In this document: piece after piece, positions 33,489 through 43,717 of the stretch
Numbering within the stretch: the first letter of the stretch is position 1
How the letters are laid out: each line of letters begins with the position of its first letter
Assembly: GCA_030651895.1 (NCBI GenBank)
Contig: JAUSBR010000010.1
Coordinates: 186,001-250,000 of the forward strand
Source: Sideroxyarcus sp.
GTDB lineage: Bacteria; Pseudomonadota; Gammaproteobacteria; Burkholderiales; Gallionellaceae
DNA: 64,000 nucleotides
Direction: 5' to 3'
Translations under genes and position numbers: made by a program
The notes under the pieces: model-generated
Seen by the model: only the letters and a program-made list of their open reading frames with translations
Database searches by the model: none
What the model was told of the DNA's origin: nothing

Positions 33489-36400
33489 TTATCTCAGCAC
33501 CACCCGGTTCCGCCCGTCCGCCTTGGCCCGGTATAGCGCCATGTCGGCGCGTGCCATGATGCTGTCGGCCGCGGAGTCTCCGGCTTCGAACATCGCGATG
33601 CCGATGCTGATCGTGAAGGGAACGGTGCCTTGTCCACTCTGTGCGGGGGTATCCGCCACGTTGCTGCGGAAGCGCTCGGCGAACAGCTTGGCGCCTTCCG
33701 CGTCGGTGCCCGGCAGTAATATCCCGAATTCCTCACCGCCCAGCCGCCCGAGCAGGTCGACGCGGCGCAGGCGCTGTTTGGTCAGTTCGGTGAAATGCTG
33801 CAGCACGAAGTCGCCGGTGGCATGGCCGTAGGTGTCGTTGACGCTCTTGAAGTGATCGATGTCCACCATCAGGAAGGCGGCCGGTTGCTTGAAGCGGATG
33901 AAGTGCGCCAGTTCCGTCTCCATCTGTTCGATGAAATGGCGCCGGTTGGCCACGCCGGTGAGCGGATCTGTTGTCGCCAGGCGTATCAGTTCTTGTTCCA
34001 TCTCCTTGCGCTGCGCGATGTCCTGGAACACTGCTTCGACGCCGATGATCTGGCCGTTCTCGTGCATCGGTGTCACGGTCAATTGCACCGGGAATATCTC
34101 GCCGTTCTTGCGGATGAAGGCATCCTCGACGCCGCGCCGTATCCCGTCGCGCAGGGTCTGGCTGATCGGGCATTCTTCCGCAGGGTAGGGCGTCCCGTCC
34201 TTGTGATGGTGGTGGAAGACGACATGCTGGTTCTTGCCCAGCACTTCTTCTTTGCTGAAGCCGAGGATGGCCAGCGCGGCGGGATTGATGAAGGTGCAGC
34301 TTCCCTCGCGGTCCACGCCGTAGATGCCTTCACCGGCGGAATTGAGCAGCAACTCGTTCCATTGCGAGAGGCGGGCGATCTCGGATTCCGCCTGCTTGCG
34401 GCCGCTGATATCCATGGCGGTGCCCGCCACGCGCACAGCACGGCCGTCGGCAGAGCGCTCGACCGCCATGCCACGCGCGAGTATCCAGACCCAATGGCCA
34501 TCCTTGTGCTGCATGCGCAGTTCGGTCTCGATGTAGGGCGTCTCGCCCTTGAGATGCCGGATCATGACGGTGCGGGCCCCCTCGATATCTTCGGGGCGTA
34601 TCAATCCGGCCATCGTCGAGGTACGCGGGGGCAGTTCATGTGCCTGATAGCCCAGCAGCCTGGTCCAGCCTTCACCGAAGAACACGGTGTCGCTCGGAAT
34701 ATGCCAATCGGTCATGGCAAGGTCAGACCCTTTCAGCGCCAGTGCCAGCCGCTGTTCTGCCTCGCGCCGGCGGGTGACATCGCGGGTGACGCCGAGCAGG
34801 TGGGTGATCTTGCCTTCGGCATTGCGCAATGGTGCGGCATGGGTCTCCAGCCAGCGCCGTGTACCCTGTTTGCCCTGTACCTCGAACTCCAGTACGCCGG
34901 TCTCGCCCCTGAAGACCCGATAGGAAAGGTTCTTGAACGGGATGCGATGTTCCGGCATCACGAAATCGACCAGGCCACGTTCGTTCACCTCCTCGATGCT
35001 GTGTGTCTCGAGCATCTGCAGTCCGGCCGTGTTCATCTGCAGCAACTGGCCGTCGGCGCCGATCACCTTGACGCATTCCGGCTCGTTCTCGAGGATGGTG
35101 GTGAGGAAGTTCTTCTGTTCCTGCAAAGCGAACTCCGCGTGTTTGCGCTCCGTGATATCGATGAATGCCCACAGCGACTCCCCGGTCTCGGGGTCGAGTG
35201 TCGCGCCGCTGATATCCATCCAGATATTGCTGCCGTCCTTGCGCACATGCTCGGTCTGCGAGCGATAGATATTTCCGGATGCAAGGATGGGGTAGGCGGC
35301 GGCACCGAGCGCCAGATAGGCGTCCTCGCTGGAGTAGGTCCGGCTGGTGGGTGTGCCGACGAGTTCGCCCGATGCATAACCGAGCATCCTTTCGAAGGCC
35401 GAATTGGCCCAGACGATCTTGCGGTCCTTCACGGTCACGATGCCGATCAGGTCGCTCTCGAGTATGGTTTTCTGTTCGGCCAGCAGGTGTTCCATGCGCA
35501 AATGGTCGAGATGGCGCTCGGTGATGTCTGCGGCATACACGACCACCGAATCGACATTGCCGTCGCTGTCGGGGACCGGGTAGTAATTGAGTGAATAGAA
35601 ACGGTCGTTGCGCTGGTCTTCCGTATGCTTTTCCTTGCCGGAACGGAACACTTCGGCCATGTCTGCGCGGCGGCTGGCTGCCACTTCCGCGGGGAAGTAG
35701 TCGAAGGCGTTGCGGCCTATCATGTCCTGAGATCTTTCTTTGACGCGCTGGGCTCCGATCTCATTGATGGCGAGGATGATGCCGTTCCTGTCCACATGGA
35801 ACACGCTTTCGGTCGTCGCATTCAGAATCGCTGAAAGCTGATCTTTGCTTTGTTTGAGCGCCTGCTCGGACTGTTTGCGTTCGGTGATATCCACGTCCAT
35901 GCAGACGAATATGGGATCTGTCTTGCCGGATATCGAGAAGAGTGTGGAGTCGATGATGCGTTTTTTGCCGTCGCGGCGGGTGATCTCCGAATCGGACAGT
36001 TGCTGCGGGTTACCGGTCTCTGCGACCAGTGCCAACTTGGCGGAAAAATTCCGCGCCTGTTCCGGTGTGTGGATGAGTCGATCGAGCGTCTTGCCGAGCG
36101 CTTCGGCAGATGACCAGCCGAAAGTCGTCTCCGAGGCCGGATTCCAGTAGAGGACCCGCCCGGCGCGGTCATACCACTGCACGGCCACATCGGGCGTGTT
36201 TTCCAGTGTGGCCAGCAGGCGGCCCTGTTCCGATTCGATCTTCGTTTGCGCATGCACCAATGCACGCAACGATCTGGCGAAAGCAAGGAAGGGGAGAAGG
36301 ATCAGCAGGCCGATCACCAGGAACGTCAGCCGCAACAAGCCGGCATTATCTGCCCGGACAGGCCAGCCGCCGCGCGGGGCTGCAGCAATCTGCCAGGTGC

Positions 36401-37199
36401 CGTTGGGCAATGCGATATCCGCGAGTACAGGGTCGGCATCGAACAGTTCGGCGCGGCCGAAGAAGACAGCGCCTTGGCTGCCCTTGCCGTCCTTGCCGCG
36501 GATGGCGATCTCAAGCGGGAGATCTGGATCATTGAGCCCGCTCTTGAGATACAAGTGATCGGCATCGATCACGGCGGAGATCAGACCCCAGAATCGTTTC
36601 TTGCCTTGCTGGTCTTCGATGAAGACCGGGATGCGGCCGATGATGCCGTTGCCGCCCTGTACCAACTGCAGCGGTCCGGCCAGTATCATTTGTCCGGTGG
36701 TGCGAGCCTGGTTAGCGGTCTCGAACTGGCTGGGGGTCTTTCTGAAGTCGAGTCCGATCGCCTTCTCGTTCCCGGCCAGGGGATACATCATGCGCATCAC
36801 CATGTCCGGTGCAGCGCCGATGTTGCGCAGGTTGGAACCGCCGTCGAACAGGGGTTTGGCGGCACGCGCGAATTCTTGTTGGGATATCTGCGGGCGGGAT
36901 GCGATGAGGCTGACCAGTCCCTTCACCAGTTGAACGTCGCCGCGCAGATTGATTTCGAGGCGGCTGCGGATATGCCCCAGTTGGTTTTCCGCATCGGCGC
37001 GTCTGGTGGCGAAGAAGTGCTCATCGTTCAGCCGCTCGCCATAGGAGGCGGCCAGCACGAGACCACAGAGCAGCAGCACGATGGTCAGATAGACCCATCT
37101 CTCCTTCGAACTCAGTTCGAGCCGCCGGAGCAAAGGGATGCGACTCTCGGTGAAGCTGTCGTTCACGTTTCGGGCTGGTGCATGAAGCGATTCAGGCAT
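33489..37199 (-). CDS. CHASE - multi-PAS - GGDEF diguanylate cyclase
   Basis: 1236 residues. A membrane helix (WVYLTIVLLLCGLVLAASYG, ~35-54) precedes a periplasmic CHASE sensor (about 75-260: NLRNIGAAPDMVMRMMYPLAGNEKAIGLDF, ILAGPLQLVQGG) and a second membrane helix (LTFLVIGLLILLPFLAFA, ~290). About six PAS/PAC units follow (roughly 320-1060) and then GGDEF (DPLTGVANRRHF; LGGEEFGILLP). The active loop and the FLMVDIDHFKSVNDTYGH metal site are intact, so it should make c-di-GMP in response to external and internal signals. Its position just after pelG makes it a possible supplier of the c-di-GMP that PelD senses. Confidence 0.9.
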   Translation of the reverse strand: MPESLHAPARNVNDSFTESRIPLLRRLELSSKERWVYLTIVLLLCGLVLAASYGERLNDEHFFATRRADAENQLGHIRSRLEINLRGDVQLVKGLVSLIASRPQISQQEFARAAKPLFDGGSNLRNIGAAPDMVMRMMYPLAGNEKAIGLDFRKTPSQFETANQARTTGQMILAGPLQLVQGGNGIIGRIPVFIEDQQGKKRFWGLISAVIDADHLYLKSGLNDPDLPLEIAIRGKDGKGSQGAVFFGRAELFDADPVLADIALPNGTWQIAAAPRGGWPVRADNAGLLRLTFLVIGLLILLPFLAFARSLRALVHAQTKIESEQGRLLATLENTPDVAVQWYDRAGRVLYWNPASETTFGWSSAEALGKTLDRLIHTPEQARNFSAKLALVAETGNPQQLSDSEITRRDGKKRIIDSTLFSISGKTDPIFVCMDVDITERKQSEQALKQSKDQLSAILNATTESVFHVDRNGIILAINEIGAQRVKERSQDMIGRNAFDYFPAEVAASRRADMAEVFRSGKEKHTEDQRNDRFYSLNYYPVPDSDGNVDSVVVYAADITERHLDHLRMEHLLAEQKTILESDLIGIVTVKDRKIVWANSAFERMLGYASGELVGTPTSRTYSSEDAYLALGAAAYPILASGNIYRSQTEHVRKDGSNIWMDISGATLDPETGESLWAFIDITERKHAEFALQEQKNFLTTILENEPECVKVIGADGQLLQMNTAGLQMLETHSIEEVNERGLVDFVMPEHRIPFKNLSYRVFRGETGVLEFEVQGKQGTRRWLETHAAPLRNAEGKITHLLGVTRDVTRRREAEQRLALALKGSDLAMTDWHIPSDTVFFGEGWTRLLGYQAHELPPRTSTMAGLIRPEDIEGARTVMIRHLKGETPYIETELRMQHKDGHWVWILARGMAVERSADGRAVRVAGTAMDISGRKQAESEIARLSQWNELLLNSAGEGIYGVDREGSCTFINPAALAILGFSKEEVLGKNQHVVFHHHHKDGTPYPAEECPISQTLRDGIRRGVEDAFIRKNGEIFPVQLTVTPMHENGQIIGVEAVFQDIAQRKEMEQELIRLATTDPLTGVANRRHFIEQMETELAHFIRFKQPAAFLMVDIDHFKSVNDTYGHATGDFVLQHFTELTKQRLRRVDLLGRLGGEEFGILLPGTDAEGAKLFAERFRSNVADTPAQSGQGTVPFTISIGIAMFEAGDSAADSIMARADMALYRAKADGRNRVVLR

Positions 37200-37325
37200 G
37201 ACGTATCGGTGCCGTATACTGGTCTGATGCTATTGTAGCGCCAGTTGCCCGACAGCTATAGCCACTTCACTGCCATAGCCACAGCATCCGGCAGGCTATA
37301 TATCCCTTCCGCGCCTGGGCTGTTC

Positions 37326-40019
37326 TCACAGCACCTTGCTGACCTTCATCACCGCCGGGTCATCCTCGCTGGTCTTGCTGGTGAAGCCTAGACGGCTCAT
37401 CAGTTTGAGCATGCGGTGATTGTTGTTGAGCACTTCGCCCTCGATGACCGAGAGCCCCTTGGAGCGCGCGGCTTCCATCAGCGAGACCATGAGTTTCTGT
37501 CCCAGTCCCTTGCCCGCCACATTGTCGGCGATCACCAGCGCGAACTCGCAGGTGTCGCCGTCGGGGTTGATGGCGTAACGCGCGACGCCCAGCTCGACCT
37601 CGACGCCTTCCGTCTCGCACACGGCGACCAGCGCCATCTCGCGGCTGTAGTCGATCTGCGTGAGCCTTGCCAGCATGTCTTCGGTCAATTCCTGCACGCT
37701 GTTCATGAAGCGGAAGTACTTCGATTCGTCGGACAGGTCATGTACGAACTTCTTTACCAGCGCGGCATCTTCGGGACGGATGGGACGGATGGTGATGTCG
37801 GTGCCGTCGGCCAGTTGCCATTCGTAAACGAGGTGGGTGGGGTAGGGATAGATGGCCATGTGCGCGTAGCGGTCGGCGCTGGGCTGGCGATATTCGACCA
37901 CCACGCGCGCGTCGGCGGCGAGCGCGCCGTTCTCGTCGAGGATGAGCGGGTTGATATCCATCTCCTTGAGCAGTGGCAGTTCGCACACCATCTCGGACAC
38001 GCGCAGCAGCACGTCTTCCAGCGCCTCGATATTGGCGGGCAGCATGTTGCGGAAATGGCCGAGCATGTGCGAGATGTGGGTGCCGTCGATGAGGTCCTTG
38101 ACCAGGAAGTGGTTGAGCGGTGGCAACGCCACAGCGCGGTCACCCATGATCTCGACGGCGGTGCCGCCCGCACCGAAGGTGATCACCGGACCGAACACCG
38201 GATCGGTGGTGACGCCGATCATCAGTTCGCGCCCGTTCGGTTTGACGATCATCGGCTCGATGGAGATGCCGTCCATCTTGGCATTGGGACGGTTGTGCTG
38301 CACGTTGTCGATGATGTGCTGGTAGGCGGCGCGCACCTCGTGGGCGTTGTTGAGGTTGAGCACGACGCCGCCGGCATCGGTCTTGTGGGTGATGTCGGGC
38401 GAGTTGATCTTCATCGCCACCGGGAATCCGAGCTGCTGCGCGATGAGCAGCGCTTCGTTGGGCGAGTGCGCGACCATGGTGCGTGCGACCGGTATGTTGA
38501 AGGCGGACAGCAGTGCCTTGGATTCCATCTCGGTGAGCACCTTGCGGTGTTCCTGCATCGCGCCTTCGATGATCATGCGCGCGCTCTCCACATCCGGCTG
38601 GACATGGTGCTGCGACAGCGGGCCGGGCATCTGCATCAGCAGTTTCTGGCTGCGGTGATAGGCGTACAGGTGCGAGAACACTTCGACCGCGGGTTCCGGC
38701 GTGCGGAAGTGCGGCAGATGCGCCTTGGTGAAGGCATCGCGCGAGGTGGCGACTTGGGTCTCGCCCATCCAGCAGGCCAGCAGCGGTTTGCTGCGGCTGC
38801 TCTTGTTGCTCTTGGCAAGGTCAATGATCACCTGCGCCGATTCCAGCGGCTTGGTCATTGCCTGCGGTGTGAGGATGGCGAGTACGCCGTCGACGTTCTC
38901 GTCGTCCAGACAGGCTTTGACGGCGTGGTAGTAGCGGTCTGCCTGCGCGTCGCCGATGATGTCAACCGGGTTGCAGTGCGGCCAGTTCATCGGCAGATGC
39001 TGGTTAAGGTCTTCGACGGTCTTGTCGGAGAGCGTAGCCATGACCAGCCCCAGGTCGGAAGCGCGGTCGGCCGCCATCACGCCGGGGCCGCCACCGTTGG
39101 TGACGAGGGCGAGGCGGTTGCCGACCGGATGGAAACCGAACGACAGCGCGCGTGCGGCGGTGAACAATTGTGTGACGGTCTGCACGCGCACCACGCCGAC
39201 GCGGCTGAAGGCGGCATCGAACACGTCGTCCGCGCCGACCAGCGAGGCGGTGTGCGACATCGCGGCCTTGGAGCCGGCGGGGTGACGGCCGACCTTGACC
39301 AGGATGACCGGCTTGATGCGCGCGGCAGCGCGCAACGCGCTCATGAAGCTGCGCGCGTTGCGGATGCCCTCGATGTACATAAGGATGCTGTGGGTATTCG
39401 GGTCGGAGACGAGGTAGTCGAGAATCTCGCCGAAATCGACATCGGTGGAAGAACCCATGGATACCACACTGGAAAAACCGACGTCGTTGCGTGTGGCCCA
39501 GTCGAGGATGGCGGTGCACAGCGCGCCGGATTGCGAGACGAGGGCGATGTTGCCGACATCGGCGGCGCCCTTGTTGAAGGTGGCATTGAGCCCGATGGAG
39601 GGGCGCATGAGGCCGAGACAGTTGGGGCCGATCAGGCGGATGTTGTAACGGCGCGCATTCTCCAGCAGTTGGCGTTCCAGTGCGGCACCTTCCGCGCCGA
39701 TCTCGCCGAAACCGGCGGTGATGATGACCGCCGCCTTGACGCCGTGCAGCCCGCATTCCTCGATGATGCCGGGCACGGTCTGGGGCGGGGTGGCGATGAC
39801 CACCAATTCGACCGGCTGGCCGATCTCGGCGATGGTGGCATAGGCGCGCTGGCCCTGGACTTCCTTGTTCTTGGCGTTGATGGGGTAGAGGCTGCCTTTG
39901 AAACCGCCCTGCAGCATGTTCTGAAAGACGATCTGGCCGACCGAGTCGGGGCGGTCGCTGGCGCCGAACACAGCGACCGATTTGGGTGCAAACAGGGGAT
40001 TGAGATAGTGCTTGCCCAT
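37326..40019 (-). CDS. Pat-type protein lysine acetyltransferase (NDP-forming acyl-CoA synthetase - GNAT)
   Basis: 897 residues with the order CoA-binding domain (LFAPKSVAVFGASDRPDSVGQIVF), succinyl-CoA-ligase-like domains (LIGPNCLGLMRP; NGGGPGVMAAD), ATP-grasp-like domain (SKALLSAFNIPVARTMVAHS; GGVVLNLNNAHEV) and a C-terminal GNAT acetyltransferase (about 735-890: IRPIRPEDAALVKKFVHDLSDESKYFRF, VADNVAGKGLGQKLMVSLMEAA). This is the layout of YfiQ/Pat, which acetylates acetyl-CoA synthetase and other proteins. It is divergent to a deacetylase-family gene 65 bp away. Confidence 0.93.
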   Translation of the reverse strand: MGKHYLNPLFAPKSVAVFGASDRPDSVGQIVFQNMLQGGFKGSLYPINAKNKEVQGQRAYATIAEIGQPVELVVIATPPQTVPGIIEECGLHGVKAAVIITAGFGEIGAEGAALERQLLENARRYNIRLIGPNCLGLMRPSIGLNATFNKGAADVGNIALVSQSGALCTAILDWATRNDVGFSSVVSMGSSTDVDFGEILDYLVSDPNTHSILMYIEGIRNARSFMSALRAAARIKPVILVKVGRHPAGSKAAMSHTASLVGADDVFDAAFSRVGVVRVQTVTQLFTAARALSFGFHPVGNRLALVTNGGGPGVMAADRASDLGLVMATLSDKTVEDLNQHLPMNWPHCNPVDIIGDAQADRYYHAVKACLDDENVDGVLAILTPQAMTKPLESAQVIIDLAKSNKSSRSKPLLACWMGETQVATSRDAFTKAHLPHFRTPEPAVEVFSHLYAYHRSQKLLMQMPGPLSQHHVQPDVESARMIIEGAMQEHRKVLTEMESKALLSAFNIPVARTMVAHSPNEALLIAQQLGFPVAMKINSPDITHKTDAGGVVLNLNNAHEVRAAYQHIIDNVQHNRPNAKMDGISIEPMIVKPNGRELMIGVTTDPVFGPVITFGAGGTAVEIMGDRAVALPPLNHFLVKDLIDGTHISHMLGHFRNMLPANIEALEDVLLRVSEMVCELPLLKEMDINPLILDENGALAADARVVVEYRQPSADRYAHMAIYPYPTHLVYEWQLADGTDITIRPIRPEDAALVKKFVHDLSDESKYFRFMNSVQELTEDMLARLTQIDYSREMALVAVCETEGVEVELGVARYAINPDGDTCEFALVIADNVAGKGLGQKLMVSLMEAARSKGLSVIEGEVLNNNHRMLKLMSRLGFTSKTSEDDPAVMKVSKVL

Positions 40020-40084
40020 GATTTTTCGCTTTCAGTTGTGGATTCGTTGGGTATGATAGCACCGTCGCATTACATTAAGATGCC

Positions 40085-41008
40085 ATGCAGACCGCATACA
40101 TTACTCATCCGCTATGTCTTAAGCACGACATGGGCCCGCACCATCCGGAGTGCCCAGCGCGCATCCATGCGATCGAGGATCAACTCATCGCTTCGGGCCT
40201 GTTCGGCTATCTGCAACATCACGATGCGCCCGAAGTGACGCGCGAACAATTGTTGCGCGTCCACGACGCCGCCTACATCGATTCCATCGAGGCTGCGGCG
40301 CCGCATCAGGGTTCGGTCGAGCTCGACGGCGACACCACCATGAACCCGTTCACCTATCCGGCCGCACTGCGCGCGGCGGGTGCAGCGGTGCTGGCGGTGG
40401 ATCTGGTGATGGGGCAAAAGGTCGAGAACGCCTTCTGCAACGTCCGCCCGCCCGGTCACCATGCCGAAAGGGCGCTGGCCGGCGGGTTCTGCATCTTCAA
40501 CAACATCGCCGTCGCGGCAAGGCATGCGCTGGCGGTGCACGGCCTGAGCCGGGTGGCGATCGCCGATTTCGACGTGCACCACGGCAACGGCACCGAGCAC
40601 GTTTTTCACGACGATCCGCGCGTGATGCTGTGCTCGACTTTCCAGCACCCGTTCTATCCTTTCGGCGGTGCCGACAGCGGCAACGACCATATCATCAACG
40701 TGCCGCTGAAAGCCGGCGACGGCAGCGAAAAGTTCCGCGAGGCGGTGACCGGGCAATGGCTGCCGGCGCTGGAGCGGTTCAAGCCGGAACTGTTGCTGAT
40801 CTCGGCCGGGTTCGACGCGCACCGCGAGGATGACATGTCCATGATCCGGCTGGTCGATGGGGATTTTGCATGGGTCACCGAGCAACTGAAAGAAGTCGCG
40901 TACAAGCATTGCCAGCGCCGCATCGTCTCGATGCTGGAAGGCGGCTACGAACTGCACGCGCTGGGACGCAGTGCGATGGCGCATATCAAGGTGCTGAGCG
41001 GGTTATAG
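40085..41008 (+). CDS. histone-deacetylase-family protein (AcuC/HDAC-like)
   Basis: 307 residues. Class II HDAC motifs: HPECPARIHAI at the start, RPPGHHAE (active-site His pair), ADFDVHHGNGTEH (zinc-ligand Asp and His) and LLISAGFDAHREDD. The family removes acetyl groups from lysines or acetylpolyamines; in bacteria AcuC reverses acetylation of acetyl-CoA synthetase. The divergent neighbour is a Pat-type acetyltransferase, so the two may be the writer and eraser of the same mark. The ATG at 40085 is close to the edge of the 65-bp promoter region. Confidence 0.93.
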   Translation: MQTAYITHPLCLKHDMGPHHPECPARIHAIEDQLIASGLFGYLQHHDAPEVTREQLLRVHDAAYIDSIEAAAPHQGSVELDGDTTMNPFTYPAALRAAGAAVLAVDLVMGQKVENAFCNVRPPGHHAERALAGGFCIFNNIAVAARHALAVHGLSRVAIADFDVHHGNGTEHVFHDDPRVMLCSTFQHPFYPFGGADSGNDHIINVPLKAGDGSEKFREAVTGQWLPALERFKPELLLISAGFDAHREDDMSMIRLVDGDFAWVTEQLKEVAYKHCQRRIVSMLEGGYELHALGRSAMAHIKVLSGL

Positions 41009-41078
41009 TCTGTTCCGTCGAGCCGGGCGGAAACGGACGTGGTAGAGTTCAATCCCGTTCGAACAGTTGGGGAATTCT

Positions 41079-42884
41079 ATGGAACGTACCCTGTTGTTGG
41101 TTGATGATGAGAAGGATGTCGGCGCAGCACTGGAACGTCTGCTCAGGGGCGACGGCTACACTATTTTGCACGCCAACAGCGGCAGGGAAGGCCTGGAGAT
41201 ACTGGCGCAGCACGAGGTCGGCGTCGTTGTATCAGACCAGCGCATGCCCGGGATGACCGGGATCGAGTTTCTCACCGAAGTAAAAGCCCTCTACCCGCAC
41301 ACGATACGCATGGTGCTGACCGGCTATGCCGACCTCGACACCGTGAAGGAAGCCATCAATCGCGGTGCCATCTACAAATTCCTGACCAAGCCGTGGGACA
41401 ACGACACCTTGCGCGGTGATGTGATGGAGGCCTTCGGGCGTTTCGAACTGGCACAACAGCGAGCCGGCCTGCTGCAACAGATCCAGTCCGCCAACGAACT
41501 GCTGGCCGAACTCAATATCGAACTGGCTGCGGCGATGGAACGCAAGGACAGCCAGATCGACCATGCTGTCCACCATGACCACCTGACCAACCTGCCCAAC
41601 CGCCTGCTGTTCCTGGACCGCCTCGACCAGGAGCTGACCCGCGCGCATCGCGACAACCATATGGCGGCAGTCCTGATGATCGACCTGGATCACTTCAAGC
41701 AGGTCAACGATTCCTTCGGTTTCCACATCGGCGACGAGGTGCTGAAGCTGGCGTCCGAAAGACTGGTTGGACTGATGCGTGCCTGCGACACCATCGCGCG
41801 TATCGCCGGCGACAAGTTCGGCATCGTGCTGACCGGTGTGAAGGACTCGCGCTACGCTGGCGAAGTGGCGCAGAAGATCCTCGATTCGTTTGCGCAGGAG
41901 CCGTTCGTGGTCGAGGGCAACGAATTCTTCATCACGCTCTGCCTGGGGATCAGCGTCTATCCGGTCGACGGGCTGAATACGGCGACCTTGCTGAACAATG
42001 CCGATGCGGCGATGTACCACGCCAAGAAAGACGGTCGCCATCATTTCCTGTATTACGCGGGGCAGATGAATGCCAGCGCCTGGCAGCGGCTGAAGCTGGA
42101 GAGCGAGTTGCGCCGCGCGCTGACCCAGAAAGAGTTCGTGCTCCACTATCAACCCAAGGTCGACATGGCCGACGGCAGGATCGTCGGCATGGAGGCCTTG
42201 CTGCGCTGGCAGAGTCCGGAGCGGGGCCTGGTGGCGCCGGGCGAATTCATCCCCCTGCTGGAAGAGACCAGTTTGATCCTGCCGGTGGGGGAATGGGCAT
42301 TGCGTGAAGCTTGCAGGCAGGCGCGCGCGTGGCGTTCCGCCGGTTTTACCGATATCCGCATCGCGGTCAACCTGTCGGTGATGCAGCTAAAGCAGCCGGA
42401 TTTCGTCGGCATGGTGCTGGGCATCCTGCAAGAGCACGGTCTGGATCCGGCGCTGAAGATGATCGAATTGGAACTGACCGAAAGCATGCTGATGGACAAC
42501 GTGCAGGGAACGATAGAGACCCTGCAGAAACTGCACGACGCGGGCATCCAGTTCTCGATCGACGATTTCGGCACCGGCTATTCGAGCCTGAGCTATCTCA
42601 AACGCTTCCCCATCAGCAGCCTCAAGATCGACCAGTCCTTTGTGCGGGATCTGTCCACCGATCCGAACGACGAGGCTATCGTTGCGGCGGTCATCGCACT
42701 GGGCCATAGCCTCGGCTTGAGGGTCATCGCTGAAGGGGTGGAGACCGAGGACCAGCAGGACAAACTGCGCGCCAAGGGTTGCAACGAGATGCAGGGATTT
42801 CTGTTCAGTCGCGCTGTGCCGGCCGCCGCGATGACCGAGTTGCTACAGAAGAACGCTCGTCCTTCTTCTCTACAGGCGGAATGA
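41079..42884 (+). CDS. REC-GGDEF-EAL response regulator, probable c-di-GMP phosphodiesterase
   Basis: 601 residues from the ATG at 41079 (GGGG upstream). The REC domain (LLLVDDEKDV, phospho-acceptor in VVSDQRMPGM, LTKPWD) is followed by a GGDEF domain whose active loop has become AGDKF, so cyclase activity is doubtful, and by an EAL domain with EALLRW, ELTESMLMD, SIDDFGTGYSSLSYLK and KIDQSFVRD, all intact. The likely net activity is hydrolysis of c-di-GMP under control of phosphorylation. First gene of a six-gene operon; its stop overlaps the next gene's start. Confidence 0.93.
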   Translation: MERTLLLVDDEKDVGAALERLLRGDGYTILHANSGREGLEILAQHEVGVVVSDQRMPGMTGIEFLTEVKALYPHTIRMVLTGYADLDTVKEAINRGAIYKFLTKPWDNDTLRGDVMEAFGRFELAQQRAGLLQQIQSANELLAELNIELAAAMERKDSQIDHAVHHDHLTNLPNRLLFLDRLDQELTRAHRDNHMAAVLMIDLDHFKQVNDSFGFHIGDEVLKLASERLVGLMRACDTIARIAGDKFGIVLTGVKDSRYAGEVAQKILDSFAQEPFVVEGNEFFITLCLGISVYPVDGLNTATLLNNADAAMYHAKKDGRHHFLYYAGQMNASAWQRLKLESELRRALTQKEFVLHYQPKVDMADGRIVGMEALLRWQSPERGLVAPGEFIPLLEETSLILPVGEWALREACRQARAWRSAGFTDIRIAVNLSVMQLKQPDFVGMVLGILQEHGLDPALKMIELELTESMLMDNVQGTIETLQKLHDAGIQFSIDDFGTGYSSLSYLKRFPISSLKIDQSFVRDLSTDPNDEAIVAAVIALGHSLGLRVIAEGVETEDQQDKLRAKGCNEMQGFLFSRAVPAAAMTELLQKNARPSSLQAE

Positions 42885-43693
42885 TGGAACGCACTTTGCT
42901 GCTGGTCGACGACGAGGAGAACATCACCTCCGCGCTGGTGCGGTTGCTGCGCCGCGACGGATATCGCATCCTGCGCGCTAACAGCGGTACCGAAGGCCTG
43001 GACTTGCTGTCGCAGAACGAGGTCGGTGTGATCATCTCGGACCAGCGCATGCCCGGCATGACCGGGGTCGAGTTCCTCGGCAAGGTGCGCGAGCAATTCC
43101 CCGACACCGTGCGCATCGTCTTGAGCGGTTACACCGAGCTCAATTCGGTGACCGATGCGATCAACCGCGGCGCGGTCTACAAATTCTTCACCAAACCCTG
43201 GGATGACGATCTGTTGCGCGCCAATGTGGAAGAGGCATTCCTGCGTTACGAGATGAAGATGGAAAACCAGCGCCTGACGCGGGAATTGCAAAAGGCTAAT
43301 GAGGAATTGCAGAACATCAACCGTCAGCTTGAACAGCGCGTGGAGGAGAAAACCCGGGAAGTGATGCACAATCTGAACATCCTCAAGGTGTCGCAGGAAG
43401 TGCTGGAGGGCTTGCCGGTGGCGGTGGTCGGTGTGGGTGACGACGGTTTGGTCGCTGTTGCGAATCGCAGAGCGCGACAGTTGTTCTACCCGGAAGGATC
43501 TGGCCTGTTGCTGGGAGAGGCTGCCGCCGCCGTTTTGCCGCAGCAATTGATGATATGCATGAGTAACTTGTCCCATGAGTGCCAGCACAGCACTTTGGGG
43601 GATGGCCGGCAAGTCCGCTGCTGGTGTTATCCGATGGGCGAGAATTCATTCTCGAAGGGTTTGGTCATGGTCATTGATGTCGATGCAAGTTGA
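42884..43693 (+). CDS. REC - coiled coil - PAS-like response regulator
   Basis: 269 residues. The REC domain is a close relative of the one in the preceding gene (LLLVDDEENITSALVRLLRRDGYRIL, ISDQRMPGMTG). A coiled coil (about 125-165) and a PAS-like or CheW-like C-terminal part (VLEGLPVAVVGVGDDGLVAVANRRAR) follow. There is no output enzyme. It overlaps the EAL stop by one base (TGATG); a second ATG three bases upstream is possible. Confidence 0.85.
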   Translation: MERTLLLVDDEENITSALVRLLRRDGYRILRANSGTEGLDLLSQNEVGVIISDQRMPGMTGVEFLGKVREQFPDTVRIVLSGYTELNSVTDAINRGAVYKFFTKPWDDDLLRANVEEAFLRYEMKMENQRLTRELQKANEELQNINRQLEQRVEEKTREVMHNLNILKVSQEVLEGLPVAVVGVGDDGLVAVANRRARQLFYPEGSGLLLGEAAAAVLPQQLMICMSNLSHECQHSTLGDGRQVRCWCYPMGENSFSKGLVMVIDVDAS

Positions 43694-43717
43694 AGCGCAT
43701 ATATAAGTACACGGGAC

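Noticed and set aside
33795-35594. 599-residue plus-strand frame opposite the CHASE-PAS-GGDEF gene
   Set aside because: Antisense shadow; the minus strand has continuous PAS and GGDEF motifs.
37416-40238. 940-residue plus-strand frame opposite the Pat-type gene
   Set aside because: Antisense shadow; no domain, and the opposite strand carries all Pat motifs.
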